Assembly (NCBI GenBank): GCA_003550305.1
Contig: QKYT01000621.1
Coordinates: 37,320-60,118, forward strand
Direction of reading: 5' to 3'
Source: Glomus cerebriforme
Lineage: Eukaryota; Glomeromycota; Glomeromycetes; Glomerales; Glomeraceae
DNA length: 22,799 nucleotides
Below, one piece after another: positions 1 to 9,982 of the stretch. Made by a program: the position numbers and the translations under genes. Below the pieces are notes generated by a model. It had not been told where the DNA came from. It worked only from the letters and a program-made list of their open reading frames with translations, and did no database searches. Position 1 is the stretch's first letter. Every line of letters begins with the position of its first letter.

Positions 1-1402
1 AATTGGATTGATGGATATATAGTTGGTTGGAATTATAAAAATCAAAATTTTAATCGAACCAAACCTAATATGATTGTGGCTCTGAAAAGTTTAAAGAATT
101 CAAAAAATATTATATCAGAATTTATGGATGAGGTAAAGTTTATTCGTTATTTGATAAAAATTTTGATGTTTTAATTTTTATTAATATACTTTATTTTTAT
201 ATATATAGATTACATTATATTATAAATTAAGCAATTATAATATTAAGTTTTACGGAATAACTCAAGAACCAAAAACAAAAAATTATATGATGGTTTTAAA
301 ATATGTTGAGAATGAAGATTATTTATATACAAGTGATATTATATGTAAAAAGTGTGATTACATATGTATTGCAAATTGTTTTCAACTGAATTTCAAAAAT
401 TGGACTAGTGGTAATAATTATATTGATGAGTTTATTCAAAATACTCAGCTATCAATGCATAATAAATATGGAGCAAATAAAGCACTAGAATGGATACCTT
501 ATGATAATATTAAAAATATTACGAAAAGTGAATTTGACAAAGTGCATAGAGCAAATTGGATTAATGGATATATAGATAAATGGGATAATAAAAGTCAAAA
601 TTGGAAAAGAAAAGACCAAAACATGCTTGTGGCTTTGAAAAGTTTAAATGATTCAAAAAGTATTACAATAGAATTTATAAATGAGGTATTACTTTATTAT
701 TTAATGAAATTTTGTTTTTATTAATATTAATTTATTTTTCCTTTTATACATAGATTACATTATATTATAAATTATCTAATCAGTATTCTATTATTAAATT
801 TTATGGAATAATCCAAGATCCAGAAACAAAAAACTATATGTTGGTTTTGAAATATAAGAAGAATGAAAATTATTTATATACAAGTGATATGATATGTGAA
901 ACTTGTAATTATATATGTGTTGCAAAGCATTTTCAACAAAATTTCAAAAACTGGACTAGTAATAACAATGATATTGATAAATTTATTCAAGATACTCAAT
1001 TATTAGCACATTCTAAATATGAAGCATCAAGTATATTGGAATGGATACCTTATGATAGATTTTATAATATTAAATATATTGCAAAAGGTGGTTTTGGCAA
1101 AGTATATAAGGCAAATTGGATCGATGGTCAGATATATGAATGGGATGATGAAAATCAAAATTGGAAAAGAAAAGGTCAAAACAAAATTGTGGCTTTGAAG
1201 AGTTTAAATAATTCAAAAAATATTACAATAAAATTTATTAATGAGGTATAATTAATTTATAATTTTTTATTAAAATACTAAATTTTATTTATTTTATTTT
1301 ATTTCATTTTTTATGTAGATTACATTACATTATAAGATAATCAAGAATAGTTTTATTATTGGATTTTATGGAATAACTCAAGATCCAGAAACAAAAAATT
1401 AT
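1..1402 (+). repeat. Tandem array of kinase N-lobe exon units, period about 0.55 kb
   Basis: The exon-intron unit repeats head to tail. The introns start at 133, 686 and 1246, so the period is 553 and 560 bp, and the exons after them start with ATTACATTA at 209, 754 and 1319. Each unit carries the hinge of one kinase N-lobe followed directly by the Cys motif of the next, instead of a C-lobe. The junction reads like ENEDYLYTSDIICKKC, where a normal kinase continues as ENGSLRNYLDLN. The pattern suggests expansion by unequal crossing-over, with the breakpoint in the hinge codons. Confidence 0.85.
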
Positions 1403-2311
1403 ATGATGGTTTTGACATATGCAGAGAATGGAAGCTTACGAAATTATTTGGATTTAAATTATAATAAATTAAGTTGGAAAAGTAAAATAAGATATTTACT
1501 TTTTATTGCGTCTGGACTTGTATGTATTCATGAAAAAGAATTAATTCATCGAGATTTACATACTGGCAATATACTTCATAAAGGTCGTTTATATATAACT
1601 GATATGGGATTATGCAAGCCTGCAGATTATAATGTATTAGAAAATACAAAAAATAATATATATGGCAATTTACCTTACATAGCTCCTGAAAATTTACAAG
1701 GACATAATTATACAAAAGCTGCTGATATTTATAGTTTTGGTATAATTATGTATGAGGTAATTTCTGGATTACCTCCTTATTATGATGTAAGCCATGATGA
1801 AATTTTAGCAATAAAAATTTGCCAAGGATTTAGACCAAGATTTGACATTAAGGTACCCTCATTAATTGTTTATTTAATTAAAAGATGCTTAGATGCAAAC
1901 CCATTAAATCGACCAACGGCAGCAGAAGTTGAAAATACTTTAATTCAATGGGATTATGAACTTGAAAATACAGGAGAATTAATAAGACAAACTAAAGAAG
2001 CAGATGAACTTAATAATGTACTAACTAGTAGTAAATCTTCAGCTAGTCTAACTTATGATACACATCCTAAAGCTTCTTATACAAGTAGATTATTTAATTT
2101 TAATGATCTTCCTGAACCAACAAATTCTGATGATTATTACAAACAAAATAATAATATAATAAGCAGGGAATTTTCAGGTAATAATTTATAATTTTTTGCT
2201 TTTAAATATTTAATATATTATAAAAAAAATACTGAGTTTATTAATTTATTAGAATCTTTACAAATTGATATTTCTCAATTTAATATCAATAATGGTAAAT
2301 TTTTAATTTAA
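1..2311 (+). CDS. TKL-type protein kinase with tandemly repeated N-lobes, 3' part
   Basis: Partial gene, cut by the left window edge. Proposed exons are <1-132, 209-685, 754-1245, 1319-2177 and 2253-2311, giving 672 visible residues. All introns are GT-AG and 68-76 bp long; the first three are phase 0 after a GAG codon. Exons 1-3 repeat one unit: a C-x2-C-x4-C motif, an NWTSG motif, an EWIPYD motif, an N-lobe with VALK lysine, then FYGI and a hinge. Only the last unit has an intact Gly loop (GGFGKVYKANW near 1087). Exon 4 gives one C-lobe: HRDLHTGN at 1547-1570, DMG at 1601-1609, YIAPE and DIYSFG. The catalytic Asp and Asn are present, Phe of DFG is Met, and the Lys of HRDxxxxN loops is His. 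The last exon adds a tail beginning ESLQIDISQ. The fold is that of a cytosolic Ser/Thr or Tyr kinase; the substrate is unknown. The kinase fold is certain. Expression as one chain is inferred. Confidence 0.85.
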
Positions 2312-2815
2312 TAACTATATACAGTCATTTCTTCTATAATCACACTTATCTCCTTATAAGTATATTTATGCTCAACCTAAGTTATTATTAAAAAATATCA
2401 TTTGTAGATTACATCATATAGGTTTTTTACACATTTTTTTTTATTCCAATGAGTGTAATTATATAGGAAAATGATTGTATATACATTATATATTTTTATT
2501 TATACTTACCAATTTATTCAATTTTTATTTAGATCAGAATAATGAGCCTAAAAAAGAAAAAATTTAATGCAAAAGTCAAATATCTGTAATGATTTTTAAG
2601 AATTTATTTCAACTCATTACAATTTAAAATGCTGTTTATAATTAATCTTTATTTTGAATTTTATTTCACTTTTCTAAATTAATTAAATTGCGTTTTTTTA
2701 TAATGAGATTAAATTATTATTAAGAAAGAGAATGGAAAATGCTAAATAGAATTTCTAATTATAATATATACTGTATATATATATTTATCAATTAAATAAA
2801 TTAGCCATTAAAATT
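2312..2815. other. AT-rich intergenic stretch, no gene seen
   Basis: This lies downstream of the first kinase. A short match to the kinase intron-exon junction (TTGTAGATTACATCATA near 2401) is seen, but nothing after it continues the kinase frame. No other coding or RNA signal was found. Confidence 0.5.
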
Positions 2816-3063
2816 TTAAGACAAAGGTGTCAAGCGTTTCATTGTTGCTTGTAGCATTCCACTAAATGTGCTATCTTTCATTTTAAAAATCTGTGGATTT
2901 TGAAGTAAAGCGAACCTGTAAATAAATAAATTTTTTTTTATTAATACATTCATATTTTTAAAAATGCTAAAACAAAATGAACTTTTTTGGAACTGAACAA
3001 TTACATTGTGTGAGCGAATGCAACCATTATTACCATGAAAATAAAATAAATGGAAGTATTGTT
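2816..3063 (-). pseudogene. Two-exon remnant with a membrane segment, perhaps from an ion-transport protein
   Basis: On the minus strand an open frame runs from 3063 to 3005, a GTAATT donor starts at 3004, a TTTACAG acceptor ends at 2916, and a second exon runs 2915-2816 to a TAA stop. The 89-bp intron has the right size for this genome. The joined frame encodes a strongly hydrophobic stretch (IYFIFMVIMVAFAHTM), then FALLQNPQIFKMKDSTFSG and a basic end. The membrane helix followed by FALLQNP weakly recalls the S5-to-pore part of fungal ion-transport (TRP/polycystin-like) proteins; this is inference from memory. There is an ATG at 3036, but a TAA lies just upstream of the open stretch, so the piece is either a small gene or, more likely, the 3' end of a lost larger gene. 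Confidence 0.35.
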
Positions 3064-3144
3064 TTAACGATAATCATAACATAGTAAATGTAAATGGCAA
3101 TATCTATTTAAATAAAATGTAATAATTAATAATAGTTATAACAA

Positions 3145-4097
3145 GTGACTTCTAATAGATTGGGAATTTCTTATAACACACAATACAAAGTCCTTCATAA
3201 AGAACGCAAATCTGCCCATCACACTCCGTATATCTTTACCAAATTATTGAACAATTATAAAATACTATCACTAGAATCATCCTATTACACCCACAAAGCC
3301 TTAGCAAAACAATTGAATCGACGTGAAAGACTTGTAAATAGACTTTTAACAATAGAAAAGCCTTCATCGGATATCTGATCAAACTCTCATCTCCTCGCCT
3401 CTTTAGGCATCAAATATCACTGCCTCTTACATGGCCAGCACTACATCAACAACCACGTTAGGCATATCAAATTCAATAAATTCCTTCGTAAGTCCAATAG
3501 AGACTTCCCTCTGGAATCGCCAAACTCATAGACAAAAATTTATCAATAAAGAACATAACTGATACAATTGACAACCAAAAATTTTCTAAGAACATATTTG
3601 ATCCTGATTTGAACGTAAATCTAATTACAGACTATGAAGAATACATTAATTACCAAAATGGTTTACACTTTAATCAACGGAATGGACTCTTTACAAGGAC
3701 TAGTGGAGACCACAACAAAGTCATCATCAATATAAATGCAGTATTAGTGTCTCGCAGCCATTATTTATATGGTGAATTACATAAACCTGAATCTGTGAAA
3801 CAATTACCTATCCTCTCGATATTATCAGCATCGGTAGGATGCTTCAGAAGGAAAGATTTCACAGAAGAAATCTTGTCAGATTATAGATTCAACACTATAT
3901 CCTACCAACCCTTCAAACATGATGACTCCTATTATTCCCGTCTTACTTCCATACTCACAAACTTTCAAGACGACTACCATTCATACATGACCAATAAACT
4001 TATAAATACACTTTCCATAATGATTTCTTCTTCACGCCATACTTGGCTCAAAAATAATTCATCATTAGTGATCTCAGAAAGATCGATCAAAAAATGA
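3145..4097 (+). pseudogene. Long decayed coding remnant, possibly of a non-LTR retrotransposon
   Basis: About 315 codons read as protein with few breaks. One frame runs 3145-3528 with an in-frame TGA at 3376 (after PSSDI). A frameshift near 3515 then leads to a frame that stays open to 4097, containing SGIAKLIDKN, ITDYEEYINYQ, RKDFTEEILSDYRF and YSRLTSILTNFQDDYHSYM. There is no ATG at the 5' end and no catalytic motif that I recognise. Base composition is less AT-rich than its surroundings. The A-rich block downstream, just after a short hairpin, would fit the 3' end of a LINE-type element, so I suspect a mobile-element origin. A decayed host gene is equally possible from sequence alone. The opposite-strand open frame at 3974-4291 is treated as a shadow. 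Confidence 0.5.
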
Positions 4098-4524
4098 ATG
4101 TCAAATTTACGATAGAAGATACAACACTTACAAGCTCCGAATAACCTTTTAGAAAAACCTCTGTTCATCAGATAATGACCCCCCTTATCCATTAAAAGAC
4201 TTATGTTTTTGCCTGAGCTGTAAGGCTTTTTTTTCTTTTCTCTTTTCCATTGAAAATTTTTAACAATTAAAATAAGGTGATCATTCCTCACCTGACAATG
4301 TTTACATGAGTCAGTTTTTTTAACTGAAAGGACAACGTGGATAGATTAAGCTATCATAGCCTTTTTTCTATTGTTTTTCTTTTAGGTATAGGCAGTTCAC
4401 CCAATAGGGGAGTTTCAGTCTCAAATTATTACCTAGTGATAAATAGTTTAGTTTCTATTTGTTCTAGTTATTTTTGAGACGCACTCTACGTCAAAAATAA
4501 AATAAAAATAAAAAATATAATACA
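4098..4524 (+). mobile_element. Putative 3' untranslated part and A-rich tail of the element at 3145
   Basis: Downstream of the coding remnant the sequence keeps moderately complex, less AT-rich composition, with a small perfect hairpin (AGGTGA/TCACCT, 4275-4293). It then shows a foldback ATTTTTGA...TCAAAAAT near 4470-4498 and ends in an AAAATAAAATAAAAATAAAA block near 4494-4520. A simple A-rich repeat at the 3' end is typical of non-LTR retrotransposons. I could not find target-site duplications. Confidence 0.35.
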
Positions 4525-4688
4525 TTTATTATTCTCAAAAGCATCTCTTTCAATGTGGTCAAGCATCACAATCCATGATGAATTATAATATAAGCTTACG
4601 TATGCTCTTTGATTTTGTGATAATTACATGATTTTATTTAAAAAAAAATAATTTTTATTGAATAAGAAATCAAATGAAAAGAAATGAT

Positions 4689-4846
4689 GCTTGAGCATTC
4701 TCTATCAATTGAAGATTATTGTAGAAAGAAGGTGGCTTTTAACTCACCGGCTATTCATCAGAACAGGAATCTCTCTGAAACTTTCTGAAACTCTTTGTAA
4801 TTTTTTCAGCCAATCAGATCACTTATTATCCATTAATTGAGATACC
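4689..4846 (+). repeat. Dispersed repeat, copy A
   Basis: This copy shares long blocks with 20572-20690 in the same orientation: GCTTGAGCA, CTCTATCAATTG, AAGGTGG, AACTCA and AGCCAATCAGATCA, ending in AATTGAGA. Copy A carries roughly 40 extra bases in the middle, including a doubled CTGAAACT motif. The element type is not known. Confidence 0.7.
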
Positions 4847-6059
4847 CTTAATAATAAATTCTCAAAATTCCAATCATACATGATAATCGGATATAATTGG
4901 AATTCTAACTGTGCCTAAAGAAAAGAAAAAAAATAAAATAATAAATTATTTAACTATAAAATTGTTAAATTTTTATTATTTTTTATTAGAAATAAAAAAG
5001 AAATCCAATGTCCTAATCATCCACTAGTCCATCCCGAAGAGAGGGGTCATATTAACCACATAACCACATGGCAGACGACACAATTAATACATTGCTTTTA
5101 ACTGATCAACCAGAAAGATAAATAATGAAATAATAACCTTTTTGGTCTGTTGTAAAATTAAGCGAAAGAAATACTGATTTGTTATTTCTAATAAATTTTT
5201 ACTTACTTTTTGGCTGGAATATTATTTGTCATCATGTGACTAGTGTTATATTTATTGTATTTGTCATTATGTATAAGATACTTTTAAATTCTATCAATAA
5301 ATTTTGTCAAAACAAATAAATAAGGTTTCGTCACTTGTTACTGTTAAAAATTAAAAAAATTTTACTTTATTATACATACTATAATAAAGGAAGATACACT
5401 ATCACATAAGAATTGCGCTGATTTTTCATCATCTCTCTATATAATCTCAAACAATTATTTAATATTGAAAAGACAACTTACAGTATTTTCTAAATAAAAA
5501 TGTGTTTCAACTTTTTCTTTGAATTCAGTATTATACTCATAAATATTTACCATTCAACTATAAGTATCTCCATCACAAACTGATGGATAGTTCATATGAT
5601 TGACTTTTATAAAATATCCTTAATAAAATTTCATTATGACTGGTTTTGATATTTTGTGTGAAATGATAACACAATATTATAAACTATGTAACTCAAAATC
5701 TAGTATCTTCTAATATTACATAATTATTATACTAATACACAACACGTATTATGGCTCATATGTGTCATTATACTTTATTTGGCTAGCCCATTAACCCATG
5801 ATTATAAATTTGGTAATAAAAATGAACAATTAAATCTAAATTGAGTAGTATACCGCATAATCAATAATAAAAATACATAATAAGTTCTCATGACACATCG
5901 GTCACATCCTTTGTAAGGTAACAAAAAAAAAATTATAAAATACCTACCATTTTTTTTAAAAAAAAATTTGTTTCTCAAAATTTAAAAAACTAAAACTAGA
6001 TTCGCCAAATTATTTCTTTAAACTCTTATAATTTTATCTTTCCTTTTTTTTCTTTTTAA
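4847..6059. other. Gene-free AT-rich stretch
   Basis: No convincing exon was found on either strand. The only item is a 17-codon open stretch from ATG at 5078 (MADDTINTLLLTDQPER) in a good start context. It stops at TAA with no splice donor, so it is not called a gene. Confidence 0.5.
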
Positions 6060-6200
6060 AAACTAGATTCTTACTCTCAGTCCCTTTAACCTCACTCCCT
6101 CTTATCTTCCTTATACTGCATATAGAGGTCTTCCTCGTATCAGGCAAGGAAAGCCGGTCAGATAGTTGAGTATCTCCTAACTGACTGGTTGGTTTAGATT
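6060..6200. other. Less AT-rich, pyrimidine-rich island with an imperfect hairpin
   Basis: A C/T-rich tract (6070-6110) is followed by a foldback: CCGGTCAG at about 6153 pairs imperfectly with CTGACTGG at about 6181. The composition contrasts with flanking DNA. No open frame was recognised. It may be part of a decayed mobile element whose remains continue to the right. Confidence 0.3.
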
Positions 6201-6379
6201 AGAATTCTCTCTTCGCTTATTTCACTTAATTTCAAAAAATCTAGTAACTTTAAAGATACCATCCGTTAGCAAAAAAGTCTATTAAGTTGAGAATAGCTGT
6301 AAAATATGGAAACCTGAACCTGAAACCTAAAAGAAGATAATTAAGATATTATTAGATTTAAAAAACAAACTGATAAAAA

Positions 6380-6990
6380 AGAAACAATTTTATTAACAGA
6401 AAATGGGAAACAAAATATACAAGTCAGAAAAAAAGAAGGTGTAGTGGTCATATTCCACCTTTAAAGAGTAAAGATAAATCTAAGGATAACACAAATATAC
6501 AATCTGTGTGATAATGAGAAAGCAATGGATGAATAAAGAATTGATCATGAAGACTAAAGAAATCATTGAAGATAAAAATTTCAATGAAAGGATGGGAAGA
6601 ACTAAAAACTGAAATTCATAGGAAAAAAATGGAAAGAATAATTTGAGAAAAAAGTATATAAATGAAGAAAATTATAATATGGAGAATAAAAGTTTCAAAC
6701 TATTAGAGATCAGTGTGGAAAAAAAGTGAGAATTATTGAGATAATAACGAATGCAATAATGAATACAAAAAATGAACATGAAATAAGGAAATAGTATAAC
6801 CAAAAATAAAATGGGAGGATAAAGATAACAAGTTCTATAATGTCAATTAAAACGTATAAAAACTAATTTGGAACAATAATGTGATAAGTTATGAATAGAA
6901 AGAAACAATGATGTAACTTAGAAAAAAATTTAAAAAATGTACTGTAAAAAAGTATAACAAAATTATATGAATGAAGAATATTTAACAATG
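6380..6990 (+). pseudogene. Purine-rich, multiply frameshifted coding remnant
   Basis: The plus strand is strongly A/G-rich and reads as charged, protein-like pieces in alternating frames: MRKQWMNKELIMKTKEII from about 6513, FNERMGRTK, ELKTEIHRKKMERII, NEENYNMENKSFKLLEI and VRIIEIITNAIMNTKNEHEI. The pieces are separated by stops and small shifts. The Lys/Glu-rich character resembles linker parts of fungal retroelement polyproteins, but no diagnostic motif is present. It is heavily degraded and cannot be assigned. Confidence 0.35.
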
Positions 6991-7154
6991 TTGGAGATTG
7001 CAAATAGAATCGGATAAAAATTTGATTAACAATTATTAGTAAATTAATTTAGATAGAATAGATTAAAGATATTTAATTAAACTAAAAATTTTTATTTTTA
7101 ATTTTTAAAATAATCAAATGAACAATTTACAATTTTAAAAAAACCATTTATTTA

Positions 7155-8498
7155 CTAAACTTTTTTTAATATTATTTCATAAATCATTTTGAGTCGTGGA
7201 TGTAAATTTTGTGAGAAATCCAAGCCTGCAAAATTTCTATATTTACTGTATTCATGATATAATTCTAATATCCAAATCAGGATATTAAATTCACTCTCAT
7301 CAATTGTTAGAGAGCACCAAGTTCTCCGATTCTCTCATTATTCCTAACAAAAATTAATAAACAAATCATTTTATAATGTTAATAATAATCTATAATAATC
7401 TAGGAATTTTATAATGCAAACATACGTCATTTCGGATTTATCTGTTGTATTTTCAAATTCTGAATCAATAATTTCTTTCTCTAAAAGGTATCGATAAAGA
7501 TACTCTCTAATAGTTTTTTTTGCACCTATTTCTTCACCCTTTTCCAAAAAATTTGTGTTAATTATGTATTTGTGGTCCCTTTTCACATACGCATAAACAT
7601 TTTTGTATAAATTTTCCTCAGGAGATCTATATATTCCAGTCCAGACATTTCTCAATCTCTTCAGAAAGAAGCTCTTTGATTTTTGTGTGTCCTTCAGTTG
7701 AGTCTTTTTCAATGGTATTGTTCTGGTATGCACTGTAACAAAAGGGAATTAGTAGCAACTTAATACCCATTGATGTAGGATGTCATGTGCAAACAGACTT
7801 AATTCCGAAAAAATAGATATATTTTATTTACACTAAAAATTTTGTGTATCTTTCTGTGAATCATGTTATCGTTACATCGATGTGTAACAGTCCGCTGCGT
7901 TATCTCCTGATCTTTTCAGTGTTAGTATAACCTGACTATCAATTCTCTAACGCGTGATATAAGGCCAACACTAGGCCAACTAATCGAATAAATATATCTT
8001 TATTTAACGTTAAAAATTATATAGCAAAAAATACTATACATGTAATTCTAATAAGTGAATTTTTTCTATATTGCCTTCAAAATTTTTTGCCGCGATTTGC
8101 AAACCATTCTCAACTAAATACAATCTAAAAGAGTTATTAAAAAAAATAGATAAAAAGATGAAAGAATCCAAAATACTGTATATACGTATATATTTTTTTT
8201 CAAAAGAAAAAAAATATTAATTACTTACTTAATAGAATGAAGACCTCGAATGTAACATAATTGTAATTTATTTTTACTAATCGTGAAATTGTTTTTATTA
8301 ATTTTTAACTTCTTTGCCTCAGTTTCTAACTTTATTTCAGCCAGAATAAACTGTAAATATATAATAAAATTTGTTTAATATATTTATTTATTGACACAAA
8401 TAATTATTATAAAGATACACGAGAAGTCTATTCATACAATCTGTTAAGTTTCCTGTGTAACACCAACCTTTCTTTATTATATTATGTTCATTTTCCAT
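7155..8498 (-). CDS. Unrecognised multi-exon gene (hypothetical protein), middle unresolved
   Basis: Assembled from splice signals. Exon 1 is 8498-8421: ATG in a strong context (AACATGG), starting MENEHNIIKKGWCYTG. Exon 2 is 8350-8229 after a 70-bp intron (GTGTAT donor, TTTACAG acceptor); it reads FILAEIKLETEAKKLK in frame and ends at a GTAAGT donor. Exon 3 is 8124-8040 in matching phase (LYLVENGLQIAAKNFEGN) with a GTATAG donor. A later exon starts near 7732 after TTTTGTTACAG and is open to a GTATGT donor, ending at 7426. It contains IYRSPEENLYKNVYAYVKRD and GAKKTIREYLYRYLLEKEI. A last exon, 7323-7155, reads TIDESEFNILIWILELYHE to a TAG stop. Phases agree for exons 1-2-3 and for the last two, but the link between 8040 and 7732 is not solved, and an inserted repeat may lie there. 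The acceptor of the last exon (CGGAG) is weak. I do not recognise the family. It could be a recently broken gene. Confidence 0.55.
7859..7980. repeat. Possible inserted repeat inside the minus-strand gene
   Basis: This stretch has much higher GC than its flanks, with a direct repeat GGCCAAC-acta-GGCCAAC (7963-7980) and a palindrome-like GTTACATCGATGTGTAAC near 7870. On the minus strand it also holds a perfect TACTAAC branch-type motif nine bases before an AG, so part could instead be exon and intron. It sits exactly where the gene model breaks. I suspect a copy of a genomic repeat; this is inference. Confidence 0.3.
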
Positions 8499-8505
8499 GT
8501 TAATC

Positions 8506-8532
8506 TTGTTTGTTTATTTGTTTGTTTATTTG
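8506..8532. repeat. Short TTTG/TTTA microsatellite upstream of the minus gene
   Basis: Two copies of a 12-bp TTTG/TTTA motif. On the minus strand it becomes an A/C-rich tract just before the ATG at 8498, in the likely 5' untranslated region. Confidence 0.7.
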
Positions 8533-8707
8533 AGTCAATAATGATTGATAAAAGACAAAACAAGCTTCGAAAATGATTTAATATAAAAGAATTTGTGATT
8601 ATCCAATTGTTTTCTAAGTATTAAGTATTACCATGTCAAATTTCAGGCAAAATATGAAATTTTGCCCAAAATTCTACTCTAATGTGGTGCGGTGAAGATC
8701 ACCTACA
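8533..8707. other. Intergenic, with a perfect hairpin at 8646-8666
   Basis: GGCAAAAT and ATTTTGCC form an 8-bp perfect stem with a 5-base loop, about 150 bp upstream of the minus-strand gene start. No promoter element can be assigned with confidence. Confidence 0.5.
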
Positions 8708-8893
8708 GTGATATTTAGCATTTTTTTTTTATCGCCAGTAAATTTTTCTTTAAATTTAATTTATGGCGTATCAGTTGTTCAAATTAAAGGTACAAATATT
8801 AATAATAGTAAACTATCTGATTATATCTCAAGAAAGCATGATGTCTGTAGAAAAAACGATGATTTTATTGTAACAAAAATAATTTTAATTTAG
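8708..8893 (+). other. Short protein-like open stretch without a start codon
   Basis: Sixty codons are open and read plausibly as protein (GVSVVQIKGTNINNSKLSDY, then SRKHDVCRKNDD), ending at TAG. There is no usable ATG at the 5' end. A TATCGCCAG near 8739 could be an acceptor. No upstream exon was found. It may be a terminal exon of a lost gene or a chance frame. Confidence 0.25.
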
Positions 8894-9119
8894 ACTGAAG
8901 CATAATATATAAATAGTTACTGTGAAATTATATTAATGCGCAACGGAAAGGAACATAAGCTCAAACCATATTTTTCTTGGGTTATTTAAATAAAATGAAA
9001 AGTGAAAACATACAAATGGACAATATTAATGTGGAAACGTCGATTTAACATAAAATGATAATTGATAATTATGTTTTAAAAACTAATTAATAATAAAAAA
9101 CTTTTTTTTTTAACAAAAG

Positions 9120-9215
9120 CTACTTGCAAAGCAACGATCTTTACGCGGTCTTTTGTCAAGCAAGGCCAAAGAAGTCCTATTTGCTCGTGGAAAATACAAT
9201 TATACATTTTCTTAA
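9120..9215 (+). other. Short coding island, possible terminal exon
   Basis: After a pyrimidine tract and TTAACAAAAG, a frame reads LLAKQRSLRGLLSSKAKE and ends at TAA (9213-9215). Its composition is clearly less AT-rich than the flanks (CGCGG, AAGGCC), which supports a coding origin. No upstream exon was identified, so it is probably a relic. Confidence 0.35.
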
Positions 9216-9982
9216 GTAAATAAATAATATTCAAAAAAAAAGATCCAAGATTATGGATTGGAATCGATTTTTAAAATCAATTATCATATCAAAAAATTGA
9301 AACTATAATAATGTTCAGACTTTGTCAGCTTGGATAAATATGGGTTATATAGTATAATTATGGTTTAATACCCTTATTATTGAATTTAGGTAACACCAGG
9401 AAAAATCCTTCTAATAGAGCTATCACATAAATAGTCAATGATAACTTAAATCACAAAGACAAAGAGTTTCATATTAAGAGAAAAAATCATCAGCACTATA
9501 ATCCTACAGTCCTATAAGATTGATGGGTCAAGTTTATAAAGTTTACAGTAACATTATATTTGCTGCTGAAATTGTCACAATTCATTATTTTTTATACATT
9601 AAGGGTGACAAAAAGTTTTAATAATAGTTAAGAACTCCTGCATATGGCATTAATAATGTAAATAATGGACAAAAATATAGAGACTTAAACAAAACAGCTT
9701 ATTATTGTAGATATATGGTAATACTGTATTAACGTGAAAATATGAATATAATATATCCTTATTTCTAAAAAAAGCTCTTGCCACTTCCTTTTTTTTAAAA
9801 AAAATTGAATTGAAAAAAAACTATGGAGACATTGGTAAGCATCTTAATCAAAATTTTATTGTCATTTATTGTCATTTCTGACTTTATATATATAGCACAT
9901 ATTCCACAATAACAACTACAACTTTTTCAACAACCATTTGTTCATCATTTACAACTTTTTCCATAACAATCTCAAGAACTGA
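9216..9982. other. Gene-free AT-rich stretch
   Basis: No convincing open frame, repeat or structured element was found. Homopolymer A and T runs are frequent near 9770-9820. Confidence 0.45.

Noticed and set aside
2400..2425. Match to the kinase intron-exon junction (GTAG then ATTACATCATA)
   Set aside because: The sequence after it does not continue the kinase frame, so the match is short and probably accidental.
3974..4291. 105-codon open frame on the minus strand
   Set aside because: It overlaps the better coding remnant on the plus strand and has no recognisable motif; a CKCC cluster alone is not evidence of a zinc finger.
5078..5131. 17-codon ATG frame MADDTINTLLLTDQPER
   Set aside because: Good start context but it stops with no splice donor; too short to support.
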